A stretch of DNA of 64,000 nt from Proteromonas lacertae (taxonomy: Eukaryota > Sar > Bigyra > Opalinata > Proteromonadidae). The notes under the pieces were generated by a model that was given only the letters and a program-made list of their open reading frames with translations, did not search any database and had not been told where the DNA came from. The stretch lies in the NCBI GenBank assembly GCA_002245135.1, contig NGBS01001197.1, positions 1 to 64,000 on the forward strand. Direction: 5' to 3'. Below are positions 10,041 to 21,178 of the stretch, piece by piece. The stretch's first letter is position 1. Every line of letters starts with the position of its first letter. The position numbers and the translations under genes are program-made.

Positions 10041-13000
10041 TTACATCATTTGAACTTGGTTTTGACATCCTTCTCCACTAAATCCATCAAAACATTCACA
10101 AATACCTGTTGAATAATTACAAATACCTCTTCCACTACAATCTCGATATTCATCACTTCCTGGTGTTCCATTTGTTGCTTCTTCTGGATCTAAACCAGAT
10201 GGACATTCAATTAAACTACAATCATATCCACGATGTCTTTTATCACATAAACAACCAAATATTTGATCATCAAATTCAACATCTTTATTATCTTCATTAA
10301 TTGTTCGTTTATTTCCATATCCATCATAATCTTTCAATTCTTCATTTGATAATAATTCACTTAAAGCAACACATCGACCATTTCCATTACAATTATTTGG
10401 ACAATCTAATCTTTGACAAGCACTTCCACTAAATCCATCATAACATTTACATATTCCACTTGTTCTATCACATTCTCCTTGACCACTACATTCTAATGAT
10501 TTATGAACTGATCCTTCTGTTGAGAATGTAATTGTTAATGGAGATGATGGTTGTAATGATCGAGTATTACTTAATAATCTTGGAGGTGAATTTGTATAAG
10601 ATATTGGTTTACTTAAAGATAATTCAAATTTACCTTTTTCATTTACTATTACTTTCAATACTTGAGTAGATTGAGTTGTTCCATCGATTAAAAATATCAT
10701 TGTTGTTCCAGCAACCATTAATTTCTTTATTCCATCACTTAGTAAAGATGGAGGATAAGCAATTGATGGAGAATCAGGATTATTCAAATTCTTAATATTT
10801 ATCTTATCTTTAGTAGAATCATTATCTTCTTCTTTATCTGTAAATAAACCTTTTCCTAATATTTGAGTTACACTTCCATCATCATTTTGGATTGTTTTAT
10901 ACTTACTTTCTTCAACATCAGCATATTTACCATAATAATATTCACCATTTTCTACTCTTACAAATTCAAATAATTCACTTGATTGAATTGTAATTGGTTT
11001 TCCTTCTTTATCAGCTAATAAATAACACATATCACCATCTGTTGGAGGATTTGTAAATGTAAATACAACATCACCACTTTCTGGAATTGTAATTGGCGAT
11101 GTTATAAAATCTTTCATCATTTTATTTGGTTTCTCATCTGGATTATAACAAGTGAAGGTTAATGGATCTGTTGGTATAGTAAATCCAATTTCAGTTAATA
11201 TTGATTCATATCCTTTCCATGTTATTCCACTATTCTCAACTTTTGTAGGATTATATAATGACATATCATTTCTTATTGAGATGATATCAGTACAAACAAC
11301 ATCTTCAATGTAATAAACAGATTTTGGTAGAGGTGATGGTGGTGATGATTTACTTTTCATTGGATGATCAAATTGTATATATGATTCTTCTATAACTCCA
11401 TCACTATTCTTTTTATATCCTTTTACATCAGCAAATCCAACTATTGATTTAGGAGTTGGTTTTGCAGGATCTGAATCGATTGTTGTTTCTACATATTTAC
11501 ATTGTAATTTACCACCAAATTTTTGTGGTAATTTTGAGATTAATTCATCAAAGAAATTTGTTACTGTGTATAATTTGTCTGTAGAAGGAATGAGATTAAG
11601 TGTAATAACTTCATTTACTGGAGATACTGAAATAACTCCTGTTGGTTTAGTATTTGTTGGTAATGGAGGAGAAAACTTTAATGTTTTATCACCTGTAGCT
11701 AATATTCTTTCTTTTGGTTGTATTATTGTTGCTTTATGGAAATAAGGAATGTTATCATTTGTACCAACTACTTCAATGTAAATGGTTTTACCAACTTCGA
11801 AATATTCTAAATCATCACTTTGTAACTGACTTTCATCAATTTTGATTGTATTAGTGGTTATTACATTATTTGAATTATCTAATATAAATACAGGAGTTAA
11901 TGTTTCAGGATCTGGTACAACTTCAATTTTACCTTTTTCTGGTTTTTCATATTTACCAAAATAATACTTTCCATCTACTTGTCGAATATAAGAACTTAAA
12001 TCACTTTCCATTAAATCAGTTATACCTTTACCATCACTTGTAGCTGATAAATAACAAATATCACCAACAGCTGGTTGAGATTCTGTTTTAAATGTAAATG
12101 AAACATCTTTACCACTATCAGCTGTAACTGGATTAGTCACACCTACATCTTCATATACTGTAAATACCTTTTCATTCTCATCTCTATAGCATACAAAAAT
12201 AACATTTCCAGTTGTAATAACTTTCAATATATCTGCATATCCTGTCCATGTTAATGAACCAGCAGTAGATATAGGTTGTGGATTGTACAAAGTGAAATCT
12301 TTACGTTTTGAGATGATTTTACTACATTTTACACTACCAATATTAGCAACAACAAATCCAGTTGGAAATTGAATATAACTGTAATAAACATGATTCTTTG
12401 AAGATTTTTCATATCCTTTAACATCAACTACAATACTAACATCTTTATCATTTTCTGCTTTATTATAACTACATTGTAATTTACCACCAACATTTTTATT
12501 TAATTGAGAAATTATCACATCAGCTAAACTATAAACTTTAAATAACTTTGCATCAGCAACAACTGCTTCACCATTTGGTTTTGTATCTTTTGTTGGATTT
12601 GATGAATGCATTTTGATATACGGTAAAATAATATCATTCGCAACTAGTGGAGATAATTTAAATGCTGATCCTGACACATCAGTTATTTTTACTTCTTTCT
12701 CACTGATTTTATTATCAACTAATACATCAACATAAACAACTCTATTAGCAACAACAAACTTAGAATCTAGAGTAATATCTACACTTGTTCCACTATTATC
12801 TACTGTCAATATACCTGATAAAATAATTACTGCATTTCCATTCTCATCTTTCTCTTCACCTGCAGTTCCTGCAATATATTTACCAATATAATATTTATTA
12901 TCTGTATCTTTTGTTGCTATTTCCATTAATTCAGTTTTATCAACAGTTGTTGCAGTTACATTACTATCCATTAAACAATAACAATATGAAGAAGTTGATA

Positions 13001-13931
13001 AATCTTGTGATGATTTACTTAAAATAAAAGTAACTTTATCACTATCACTAGGATTAGAAGCATCAACAGGTTCTGTGTAAGTTGCTGTAGCTGAATATTC
13101 AGTTAATACATTTGATGGAGATGTATAACAAACAAACTTAAATTTATCATTTGTATAAGTAACAGGTGTTGGTTGTTCTTCTAGATTTCTTCTTTCTGAA
13201 GGTTCAACTGGTTGTGTTGGTGGTGGTTGTAATATTCCCAATTCTTTAAATATCACACCATATTTACTCCATGTTAAAGTTCCATCACCTACAGCTAATT
13301 GTCTTGCAGTTGCAACACTACTAATTACATGATTTGGACCATAATAAACCATTGATTTTCTAGATGATATTATTTCATTACATGTAAATGATGTAGTATC
13401 AGCTTTAATAGTAACACCAAACTGTAAATAAACTGTCTTTTTATCATCACTCACTCCAATTACTTCAACTTTTTCATTTGCCATGCTAATATCTGAATCA
13501 CCTTCAACTTTAGTATAGCTACATTGAATATAACCTCCAATTTTAGGTAATGGTTTGAAAAAATCTGTTTCTGTTGTTACTTTAAATAATCCTTTATCAG
13601 CATCAATGGCAGTACCTTCTATTTTCATTTCTGAGTCAGTAAGTTCTCTTTTAGAAGATTGTTTGTTTTCATACAATTCTCTAACAAAATAACCAAAATC
13701 ACTTCCACTACTTACAGGATAAGAACTGCCACTAGCAAATAACGGATTTCCTTCTGGACATTTTAATAAACTACAGTCATTTCCTGTGTAACTCTTTCCA
13801 TCACCAACTCCAGTTAAATCAAAACAAACACAACTTCCATCAATACAACGACCATGCGCATTACAGTTGTTAGGACATACACTTATCACTACACCTAATA
13901 ACAAGCTTATTATGAAGATATCTTTAATCAT
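10041..13931 (-). CDS. Large secreted modular protein with EGF-like domains, left copy
   Basis: Single-exon gene, 1296 residues. A signal peptide (MIKDIFIISLLLGVVISV) leads into an EGF-like domain (CPNNCNAHGRC...). The bulk consists of three diverged modules of about 330-350 residues with the same landmarks in order: GG-x-x-QC-x-Y (about residues 135, 485 and 810), R-K/N-x-x-x-x-Y-x-P, LTW or ITW-x-x-Y, a Cys-Tyr motif, CYL or CYC, and YY-x-GKY. The C-terminus has three more EGF-type units, including CYDGFSGSAC and CECFDGFSGEGC. No C-terminal membrane segment is visible, so it may be secreted or held non-covalently at the surface. It differs from the right copy in patches, with codon-sized indels that keep the frame. 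Confidence 0.85.
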   Translation of the reverse strand: MIKDIFIISLLLGVVISVCPNNCNAHGRCIDGSCVCFDLTGVGDGKSYTGNDCSLLKCPEGNPLFASGSSYPVSSGSDFGYFVRELYENKQSSKRELTDSEMKIEGTAIDADKGLFKVTTETDFFKPLPKIGGYIQCSYTKVEGDSDISMANEKVEVIGVSDDKKTVYLQFGVTIKADTTSFTCNEIISSRKSMVYYGPNHVISSVATARQLAVGDGTLTWSKYGVIFKELGILQPPPTQPVEPSERRNLEEQPTPVTYTNDKFKFVCYTSPSNVLTEYSATATYTEPVDASNPSDSDKVTFILSKSSQDLSTSSYCYCLMDSNVTATTVDKTELMEIATKDTDNKYYIGKYIAGTAGEEKDENGNAVIILSGILTVDNSGTSVDITLDSKFVVANRVVYVDVLVDNKISEKEVKITDVSGSAFKLSPLVANDIILPYIKMHSSNPTKDTKPNGEAVVADAKLFKVYSLADVIISQLNKNVGGKLQCSYNKAENDKDVSIVVDVKGYEKSSKNHVYYSYIQFPTGFVVANIGSVKCSKIISKRKDFTLYNPQPISTAGSLTWTGYADILKVITTGNVIFVCYRDENEKVFTVYEDVGVTNPVTADSGKDVSFTFKTESQPAVGDICYLSATSDGKGITDLMESDLSSYIRQVDGKYYFGKYEKPEKGKIEVVPDPETLTPVFILDNSNNVITTNTIKIDESQLQSDDLEYFEVGKTIYIEVVGTNDNIPYFHKATIIQPKERILATGDKTLKFSPPLPTNTKPTGVISVSPVNEVITLNLIPSTDKLYTVTNFFDELISKLPQKFGGKLQCKYVETTIDSDPAKPTPKSIVGFADVKGYKKNSDGVIEESYIQFDHPMKSKSSPPSPLPKSVYYIEDVVCTDIISIRNDMSLYNPTKVENSGITWKGYESILTEIGFTIPTDPLTFTCYNPDEKPNKMMKDFITSPITIPESGDVVFTFTNPPTDGDMCYLLADKEGKPITIQSSELFEFVRVENGEYYYGKYADVEESKYKTIQNDDGSVTQILGKGLFTDKEEDNDSTKDKINIKNLNNPDSPSIAYPPSLLSDGIKKLMVAGTTMIFLIDGTTQSTQVLKVIVNEKGKFELSLSKPISYTNSPPRLLSNTRSLQPSSPLTITFSTEGSVHKSLECSGQGECDRTSGICKCYDGFSGSACQRLDCPNNCNGNGRCVALSELLSNEELKDYDGYGNKRTINEDNKDVEFDDQIFGCLCDKRHRGYDCSLIECPSGLDPEEATNGTPGSDEYRDCSGRGICNYSTGICECFDGFSGEGCQNQVQMM

Positions 13932-14059
13932 AATTTTTAAAATACGTTTATAGTCGTTTCAGCTTGTTTGAATATCAAGCCATGTCAATTTATGTCATTT
14001 TATGTCAATATTGGTAATTCATTATTTTCTTTTAAAACATCAACAAACATTATTTACAT

Positions 14060-16417
14060 CTATTTATTTTTATTTTTATTACTATTATCTTTTCTTACAC
14101 TTCTTGATGATAGTGAATGACATATTTCTAACACTCTTTCTACACTCTCTTTTTCTTTTAAACACAATATTCCATTCACTATTATTGATGGATTTAATTC
14201 TTCTATTAACACTGATAAACAATTATTACTTCTTATTACATTATCATTATTCTTATATTTATTTAAATATTTCACTAATTCTTTCATTTCTTTTTCATTC
14301 TTATTTCTTTTCAAGTTTATATCATAATATATTTCATATTTCTCTTCTTCTTCTTTTGATTCACTTTTGATTATTATTATTAATTTACTTTCTCGATTCT
14401 CTTTATATTCTTCATTTATTCTTTCTATTAACAATTTCATTTCATCTATTGTATTAAACGAGATAAATGTTAATTTAGATAATAACAATTCATCATTCAT
14501 TTCATTTTCATTTTCATCATTCACTTTTAATGGATTAAATATATCATATATCTCATTATTGATTATTATTAAACTACTTATTGAGATTTCTTCATTCTCT
14601 TCTTTCTTCAACAGATTTTGAATTGAATAATTGATAAATTGATTCATCTCATTATTCATTATTATATTATTCATTTCATTATTCACAAATATAAAACAAA
14701 TATTTCTATCACTTTTCAACATCACTTTCTCTCTTTCTAATAATGAATTACATATTTTATTTCCTTTTCTTATTATATGGTTTATTGAATATATCAATGG
14801 AGTTCTGATTGATGAATTATCTTTATAATAATAGATTTCATTATTATCACTTATTCTTAAATATGGATATTTACTATCTTTCATTTCCATTTCTTTACAA
14901 TATAATATCACTTCCATTTTGTTGGAGTTTATTGATATTGATTCATTCATTCTTTCATCAAATGATAAAGATAATGGAATTGGTGGTGGTGGTGGAGGTG
15001 ATTGAGAAACAAAAGATGAATGAATAGGAAGTGAAGGTGATGAAAATGATGTTTTATTTATTGAATATGGAGATGGAGAAGATGAAGAAGAGATTATTGA
15101 ATTGATGGATTTTTGTAATGATATTTTTAGTATTAAATCATAGATCATTGTTATATCTTTCATTATTTCTTCTTTTAATCCTCTCATCTCTTCTTTTATT
15201 TTTATTTTCTCTTCTTTCATGTTTTTACATATTTCTTTCATTCTCTTTGAATATTCATTTATTTCTTTGTTATATTTTGTTTTTGTCATTATTTCATTCT
15301 CTTTTAATATCTCTTCTTTTTCTTTCACACTTTTTATCAATTCCATTTTTAACTCATTTATCTCTTCATCTTTCATCTTTATATCATTTAACATCTCTTT
15401 ATATTCATCACTTTTTGTTATTCCATTTCTCATTCTCAATTCTTCACATTCTAATATTTTACTGTTTAAACTATCATTCATTTCTTTTATTATCATTTTA
15501 CTTTTCTTATTCTTTTCTTTCAGTTTTTCATTCTCATTTAATAATATTCGATATTCACTTTCTAAACTGTTTAAATTATCACTCAATATCTCATTCTCCT
15601 CTTTTATATTCTCTAATTCTCTCAAATTTTCTTTGTTATTTCCTATTAACTCTTTCATCTCATTATTTTCTTTACTCATTTCTTCATTCTCTTTCATTTT
15701 ATTCTTCAATTCTTTTTCAAATTTTATTATCTCTTTCTATTCAATATATCATATTATTATATTATTATTATATTTATACTCTTAATGATTCATTTTCTTC
15801 TTTGATTTCTTCATTCTCTTTGATTTCTTTCTTTAATTTCATTTTATCATTCTTTTCTTTTTCGATTAGTTTATTCTTATCTTCCATTTCTTTATTTAAC
15901 ATCTCTTTTTCATTCTCATTATTCAATATTTCATTCTTCAATTTCATTATTTCTTTGTCTTTTTTCATTATTTCACTTTCTAATTCATTTATTTCTTTTA
16001 GTAATTCACTTATCTTTTTATGGATTATTTCACTATTGTTTATCAACAAATTCGATATTGTGTTGTTCAATATATCACCATCATTCACTTCTTTACATAT
16101 ACTTCCAATTGGAGGATTTAAGGAAGAAAGAAATGAAGGATTTTCACTCTCAATATCACTCTTTTCATTCTCTTCATTTTTATATTCCATATGACGGTGT
16201 CGAATTAGCCATCCTCGAATTACACTTTGAATCTTTATTATACTTTCTAAATCATAGCTTTTGTTCTTAGATAAAATATTATTCACTGGTTTATATTTGT
16301 ATGATGAAATGTATTTATTGTAAGGCTATTCACATTATTTTAGATTTCATACTATAGCTTTCTTACTCTTAACAACAAAAGTTTCACTTTTCTATTCATT
16401 TTTATTCTCAAAATCAT
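14060..16417 (-). CDS. IQ-motif, coiled-coil protein with degenerate kinesin-like C-terminus, left copy
   Basis: Exons on the minus strand: 16367-16417, 15780-16325, 14060-15736 (introns 41 and 43 bp), 757 residues. The start MILRIK is conserved in both arms. Near residue 45 is an IQ motif (IQSVIRGWLIRHR), a calmodulin-type binding site. A coiled coil runs to about residue 420, then a Ser/Pro-rich linker with a run of prolines. The last 300 residues follow the order of a kinesin motor: a YCKE opening strand, a hydrophobic strand where the P-loop should be (ICFIFVNNE, no GxxGxGKT), SISSLIIINNEIYDIFNP like the kinesin EIYNE-DLL segment, and a VNGILCL-type final strand. I infer a non-catalytic kinesin-like fold, as in Vik1/Cik1. 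Confidence 0.6.
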
Positions 16418-16567
16418 ACCATTATCATTGGATATCTCGCAGAACTGTTCAATTCAGTCATTTAACTTCTCAATTTTGAATTATCGATTTTTGAAATTTT
16501 GATTCGTTTTATCAAACAAATGATTTGATCAAAATAGAATTAATTAATTCCATTTATTGAAAGATCC

Positions 16568-18154
16568 ATGAACTATAAAACAATAAGATTACCATTATTT
16601 GGTCGAAGTCGATGTGGTCGATTATTGAGTTGTGATTTGACGATAGTAGCTGATCCTCTTTTATATTCAACACCTCCAGTTTTAACAAACTCCTCATCAA
16701 ATGTAACAATGTCATATTCTGACAATTTATCCCTTTTATCGTCCCCACTCTCAACTCCCTTGATTTCACACACTTCTGTTTCCCCAACACCTATAACCAA
16801 TCCAACTCCAATAATCAATCCAGTTCCATCTCCATTCTTTGGTTTACCAGTTCAACATCCAGTAAATAGTTCTTCTTCCTTATTACCTCCTTCTAATCAA
16901 ATATCTGCACCATTTACTAATTTAATGGCCAAACCGTTTACCTCTGGATCATTTTCATTTTGTAACTCTTCTTCTTTGAAGACTGTTAGTTCAACAACAA
17001 CAACAAACAACAATAACAATAGAGAAATGACAATTAATCGAAGAATGGATAGTATAATTCCTATTGAAATGTTAAACAAAATGCCAAAAGTGACAGAAGC
17101 ATGTTTACAAAAGCGATTAAACATGTGTCATAATCGTTTAGTTGGAAATCCTTGTAAAAGTGGTTTATCGTTATATTCGATGTTACACAAAGGAGAAATA
17201 AAGAAACTATTAAATGGTGAAAAAAGAAATCGAAATGGAATGACAATGTTATATGAACAATGTTTTAATTCTTTATCTCCAACCATTCGAAATGAATATG
17301 AAGAAGTAAATAAATTCTTAAAAGAATTATATTCGATCGAAACATCTCAAAGACAAATCAATCAATATGAAAAATCATTGTATATTTATTAATATAATAT
17401 AATAGTGGTTGTGCAGTTGAATTATTTTATAAGAAACATTATTTTGAAAGTTTAAATCAATTGAAGAGAGTTTATTGTAATAATTTAACAATGCAAGAAA
17501 TCGAATATATAATCGATACAATCTACAGATTAGTAAGAAATGAGAGAAGTGTGAAAATCGATTTTAATAAAGTAAAAATTGAATGTGAAAAAGAATTTGA
17601 TTTACATTTAGAAACAATTGATTATCATAATATGTGGCGATATTTAGCTTATGGATTAGAGAATAAATGTGAAGAAGAGAAAGATGTTGATAGTGATGAT
17701 GAAATGATAAATGGTCGATTATCAATTCGAAGTATATATAATAATAATAATAATAATATAATGAATAGATGAACATCGATATTTAAATCATCCAAATAAT
17801 CGTAAAATGAAATATATAAAAGCCTTTAGTGAAAGTAATAAAGTAAAAGAAATTCCTAATACATTAAAATCGTTTGTTTGTGAAGAAGAGAATGATATAA
17901 ATAATGAGATATTAAGAATTCAAAATGAAATGAAAAACACATATAACAATAACAATAAAGAGTTAAATCCTGAAGATATAATAAATAATATAATCTTGCG
18001 AGAGAAAGAGATGAATAATGGATTGAAGATAGAAAGTAATGAAATCTTAAACAAAATGTCAATCGATGGTTTAGTATTTTTGAAAGATATTTGTTATGTG
18101 AATAATATAATAATGAATAGTGATAATTCAAATAGTAGTACAACGAATCAATAA
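16568..18154 (+). CDS. Unrecognised 507-residue protein, possible Myb/SANT-like region, left copy
   Basis: Exons 16568-17379, 17406-17731 and 17769-18154 (introns 26 and 37 bp) give 507 residues. The first 20 residues (MNYKTIRLPLFGRSRCG) precede a Ser/Pro/Asn-rich low-complexity stretch. The middle has a conserved-looking helical region with CHNRLVGNPCKSGLSLY. The third quarter includes FNKVKIECEKEF and NMWRYLAYGLE, which could be a Myb/SANT-like or other helical DNA-binding unit, though I cannot match it firmly. An acidic tail follows. It is divergent from the IQ/coiled-coil gene with about 150 bp between starts. Both arm copies are intact with the same exon lengths. Confidence 0.72.
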
Positions 18155-18234
18155 TAATGATAAAATATAAATTTGTTTATGAGTGTGTATCTATGAAGAA
18201 AAAAACAGAAAAATCAAAACAATATGTTTGATAG

Positions 18235-18246
18235 ATCAAGCCAAAT
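18235..18246 (+). promoter_or_regulatory. TCAAGCC motif 93 bp upstream of the LRR gene
   Basis: ATCAAGCCAAAT, retained at the same distance in the right-arm copy. Candidate member of the recurring upstream motif. Confidence 0.35.
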
Positions 18247-18338
18247 TCTATTTTGAATTTAGTTTATTTTCTCATCATTGTGAATACTAATCTCGATTAT
18301 CATATTATTATTGTGATAAATAATAGGATTTAGATGAA

Positions 18339-19384
18339 ATGAAGGTAAATGGAGATGTAACTATTAAGTCATACGAACTTAGTGAACTGGGAGATAGTGA
18401 TAAGAAATATATGATTGAATGTGTGAAAGTAATGAAGTGTTTATCGCTTGATGAAATGTTGAAGGTGAGAATAGAAGAGAATAGTGTTTTTGTTGAAATA
18501 CCAAGTAGTAGTGTAAATACTGGTCTAAATGTGAATAAGAATAGAATATTAAAAGAATTATTAAATATGGATGAAAAAGAGTTAATAAATAAGTTAGAAA
18601 AGAATGAAATGAAAGAAAAAGAAAGAAAATGTATAGAAGAAATGATATTGGAAAATGAGAATATCGAAGAAATGGGAAATAGAAATTATATAAATCGAAT
18701 GAAAGAAGATAAAATCTATTTTGATATATATCATAAACTAGATGAAAGAGTTGAGAATTGGTTAAATAATCGATTATCAAGTGAAATGTTATTGAAAGAA
18801 AATGATTTATATATTTATGATAGTATAAATGAAATGAATAATATTTGTAAATAGGCAAATTAATGATGAAAAACAGTGGATTAGAATATGTGTTATGCAA
18901 AATGAGTTGTTTAAAATCAGTCGAAATAATTGATATAAGTAGTATTTATAATAATAATAGTAATAAAATGAAATAGAAAATGAAATAGATGATGATGGAT
19001 TTGAATATTTTTGTGATATGTTTGAAAAAGTAAATAGATTGAAAGAAATAACATTATCTTGTATAAATCTATAACAATATAATATAAAGATAATAAAATC
19101 AGCAGTATTGGAATATCTTATTTTATAAACAAATGTGAATATTTAAGAGAATTGAAAATACTGTCAATTAGAAGTATATAAATATATAAATAAATATATA
19201 TAATGTGAAATAAATAGAAAATAAGATTGATATAATTGGATTTGATTTATTGGTAGATAATTTATGGAAATGTTTAAAAGTGAGTGAGTTATATATAGGA
19301 GGAAATGAAATAGTTGAAGCAGAAGAAATATGTATGAAAATCCAAAATAATCATCCTAACAATGACTTGTGTGTGAGATTATAA
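18339..19384 (+). CDS. Leucine-rich-repeat protein, left (intact) copy
   Basis: Exons 18339-18822, 18855-18941, 18977-19060, 19090-19173 and 19218-19384 join in frame into 301 residues. The N-terminal 160 residues are a charged helical region (MKVNGDVTIKSYE start). The C-terminal half consists of ribonuclease-inhibitor-like leucine-rich repeats, each close to one exon: LKSVEIIDIS, LKEITLS, LRELKILSIR, VSELYIGGNEI. One 84-bp exon per repeat suggests growth by exon duplication. An ATCAAGCCAAAT motif lies 93 bp upstream. The right-arm copy carries a frameshift. Confidence 0.72.
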
Positions 19385-19467
19385 ATAATATAAAATATAA
19401 TAACCTATTTATGATGTTTTTTTGTTATTGTTATTGTTTTTATTTAATTTAAAATATGAAATGGGTG

Positions 19468-19818
19468 CTTAAATATGATGAATATGATAATTGTAAAGCA
19501 TGTAGCAGGGTTTTTATTATCTTGTATAACAAATAAATTGAATTTATGATCATTCATTATCAGTTAAGAGAATGTAAATATTATTCGACTAATTTATGCA
19601 TTTACTATTCATACTTTGAAATTAGTAGTTTATATAGTATTTGTTACTTGTTTTTGTGTTTATTTTTGTGAACTGTATTAATATGTATTTCAGTGTATTT
19701 TGATTGTATTATTCTATTTCATTTGATCCTTCCTTCCTCTCCTCCCTTCTTCTCCATCATTCCCCAAAAAACAAAACGTGAATAATAACAACAAATTTAT
19801 GAAAATAAAAGAGATACA
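19468..19818. other. Unique spacer, non-coding stretch next to left arm boundary
   Basis: A 351-bp stretch of A/T-rich sequence between the arm boundary and the next start codon. No ORF, RNA gene or repeat is supported. A pyrimidine-rich tract (around 19725-19765) precedes the gene at 19819. Confidence 0.5.
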
Positions 19819-20999
19819 ATGAGAAAGAGTTATAATTCCTACTACAAAGATAGTTATGATTATGATGATGGATATTATCACAACAATTATTATTATGGAT
19901 ACAATAGTTACAGAGGAAGAGGCCGTTATTACTCCAGTAAGTATCATCCCCACCATTACCATGATAATTCATATCATCATCAAAATTATTATCATGACAA
20001 TTCCAATCACAGTTCAAATCATTCAAATACCTCATCCAATCAAGAATCTTCTAATTCCAATACCACACCCCCAAATAATTCCTCAACTATTGAAAATAAA
20101 GATACTACTCAAAATAACACAAATATTACCCCCAAAACTGTTAATGACTCAAATCCAATAATTACTCCAATTAAAACTGATACAAAACCATCTAATAACA
20201 ATGAAAATATTAACAATAATGAAAATATATCGGTTACAATATATTCAAATACGTCGAAAACAGCAAGTACTACAAATACAGTAACAAATCCAACTCCTCA
20301 GTCAAGAAGACTATCTGTTAAAGAATTATTAAATTCAGTCGCATCTTTACAACCTCCTGCTAGTAATGAAGAGCCAAAGACAGAATACAATCGTATTTCT
20401 GTACAAAATTTATTAAATTCTACTCAACAAGAAAATAATAAAGAACAAGCTACACAAATTAATATTACACAGCCAATTATACAACAACAGCAACAACAAC
20501 AAGAAGAAACTTTACCACTAAAAGAGAAAGTAGAAGCAAATTCAATATCAAATCCAATTACAACAACAGCAACTGCTACTAATACTATAGAAACACCAAT
20601 AGTAAAAGAAGAAATAAAAGTAAGTGAAATACTGAAGAAATTAAAAAGGAGAATGTAATACTTAAAGATATACAATTACCAAAATTAAACATAAATTCAC
20701 CTTCTTATCAACCAAAAACTATCCAACCACAATTACAACAACCACTACAAATGTTATCATTAAATAGTACAGAAAAAGACATACCCAACGGTTTAGTAAC
20801 ACAAATAGAACAATTATTTAAATTTCATGATAGAGAAAACTGTGGATATTTATACATAGAGGATGCATTTAATGCAATAACAAGATTTTTACCAACTGTA
20901 CCTCCTGTGAAAATAGAGAGTGAAATTTATAGTTATGAATGTATTCTATTGCCAGTATTTTTAGAGATAATTAAAAGTTTAATTGGTAGTACTATCTAA
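19819..20999 (+). CDS. Tyr/His/Asn-rich low-complexity protein with EF-hand-like C-terminus
   Basis: The ATG at 19819 opens a Tyr-, Ser- and His-rich head with an RGRGR patch, followed by Asn/Thr/Ser-rich low complexity and a Gln run (about residues 215-226). A short motif recurs: RRLSVKELLNS, NRISVQNLLNS and possibly IKVSEILKKL. The reading frame changes near 20640. A 29-bp intron (20622-20650) joins it to the ORF ending at 20999; a 113-bp intron ending at a TAG just before ACAGAAAAAG also fits. The C-terminal part contains FKFHDRENCGYLYIEDAF, which resembles an EF-hand loop and helix, but with only two acidic ligands. Function unknown. Confidence 0.6.
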
Positions 21000-21178
21000 A
21001 TAGAATGTTTTTCCCCTGATATTTGTATGTTGTATAGAGTTTAAAATGAGTTTTTTATTTTTATCCGAAAACTGAAAGACCGAATTAGTTTTATTTTCAT
21101 CATTTTCTTTGTTTTAAAGACAAAGAAAAACATAAATCAGCATTATAATATATTTATCAATGAATGCACTTCCGTAAA

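Larger units (their letters stand above)
1..19467. repeat. Left arm of a giant inverted duplication
   Basis: This arm is the reverse complement of 24965-42513. Outer positions pair as x with about 42514-x; for example, the tRNA at 2013-2098 pairs with 40415-40500. Gene order, exon lengths and most intergenic sequence match. The inner boundary is sharp: both arms share sequence up to a GAAATGGGTG (left G at 19467) and then diverge completely. The outer boundary lies beyond the left window edge. The left arm is about 1.9 kb longer than the right, almost all of it one transposon (7272-9197). Substitutions and small indels are scattered through the arm, so it is not an exact assembly fold-back. 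Confidence 0.95.

Noticed and set aside
15118-16194. Long plus-strand ORF (358 codons) opposite the IQ/coiled-coil gene, with a mirror at 28646-29317
   Set aside because: Leu/Ser/Phe/Ile-rich antisense shadow of Glu/Lys/Asn codons; the real exons are on the other strand with matching introns.
20647-20760. Single 113-bp intron in the His/Tyr-rich gene
   Set aside because: It keeps the frame but is about three times longer than typical introns here and contains C/A-rich, coding-like sequence; the 29-bp alternative is preferred, not proven.
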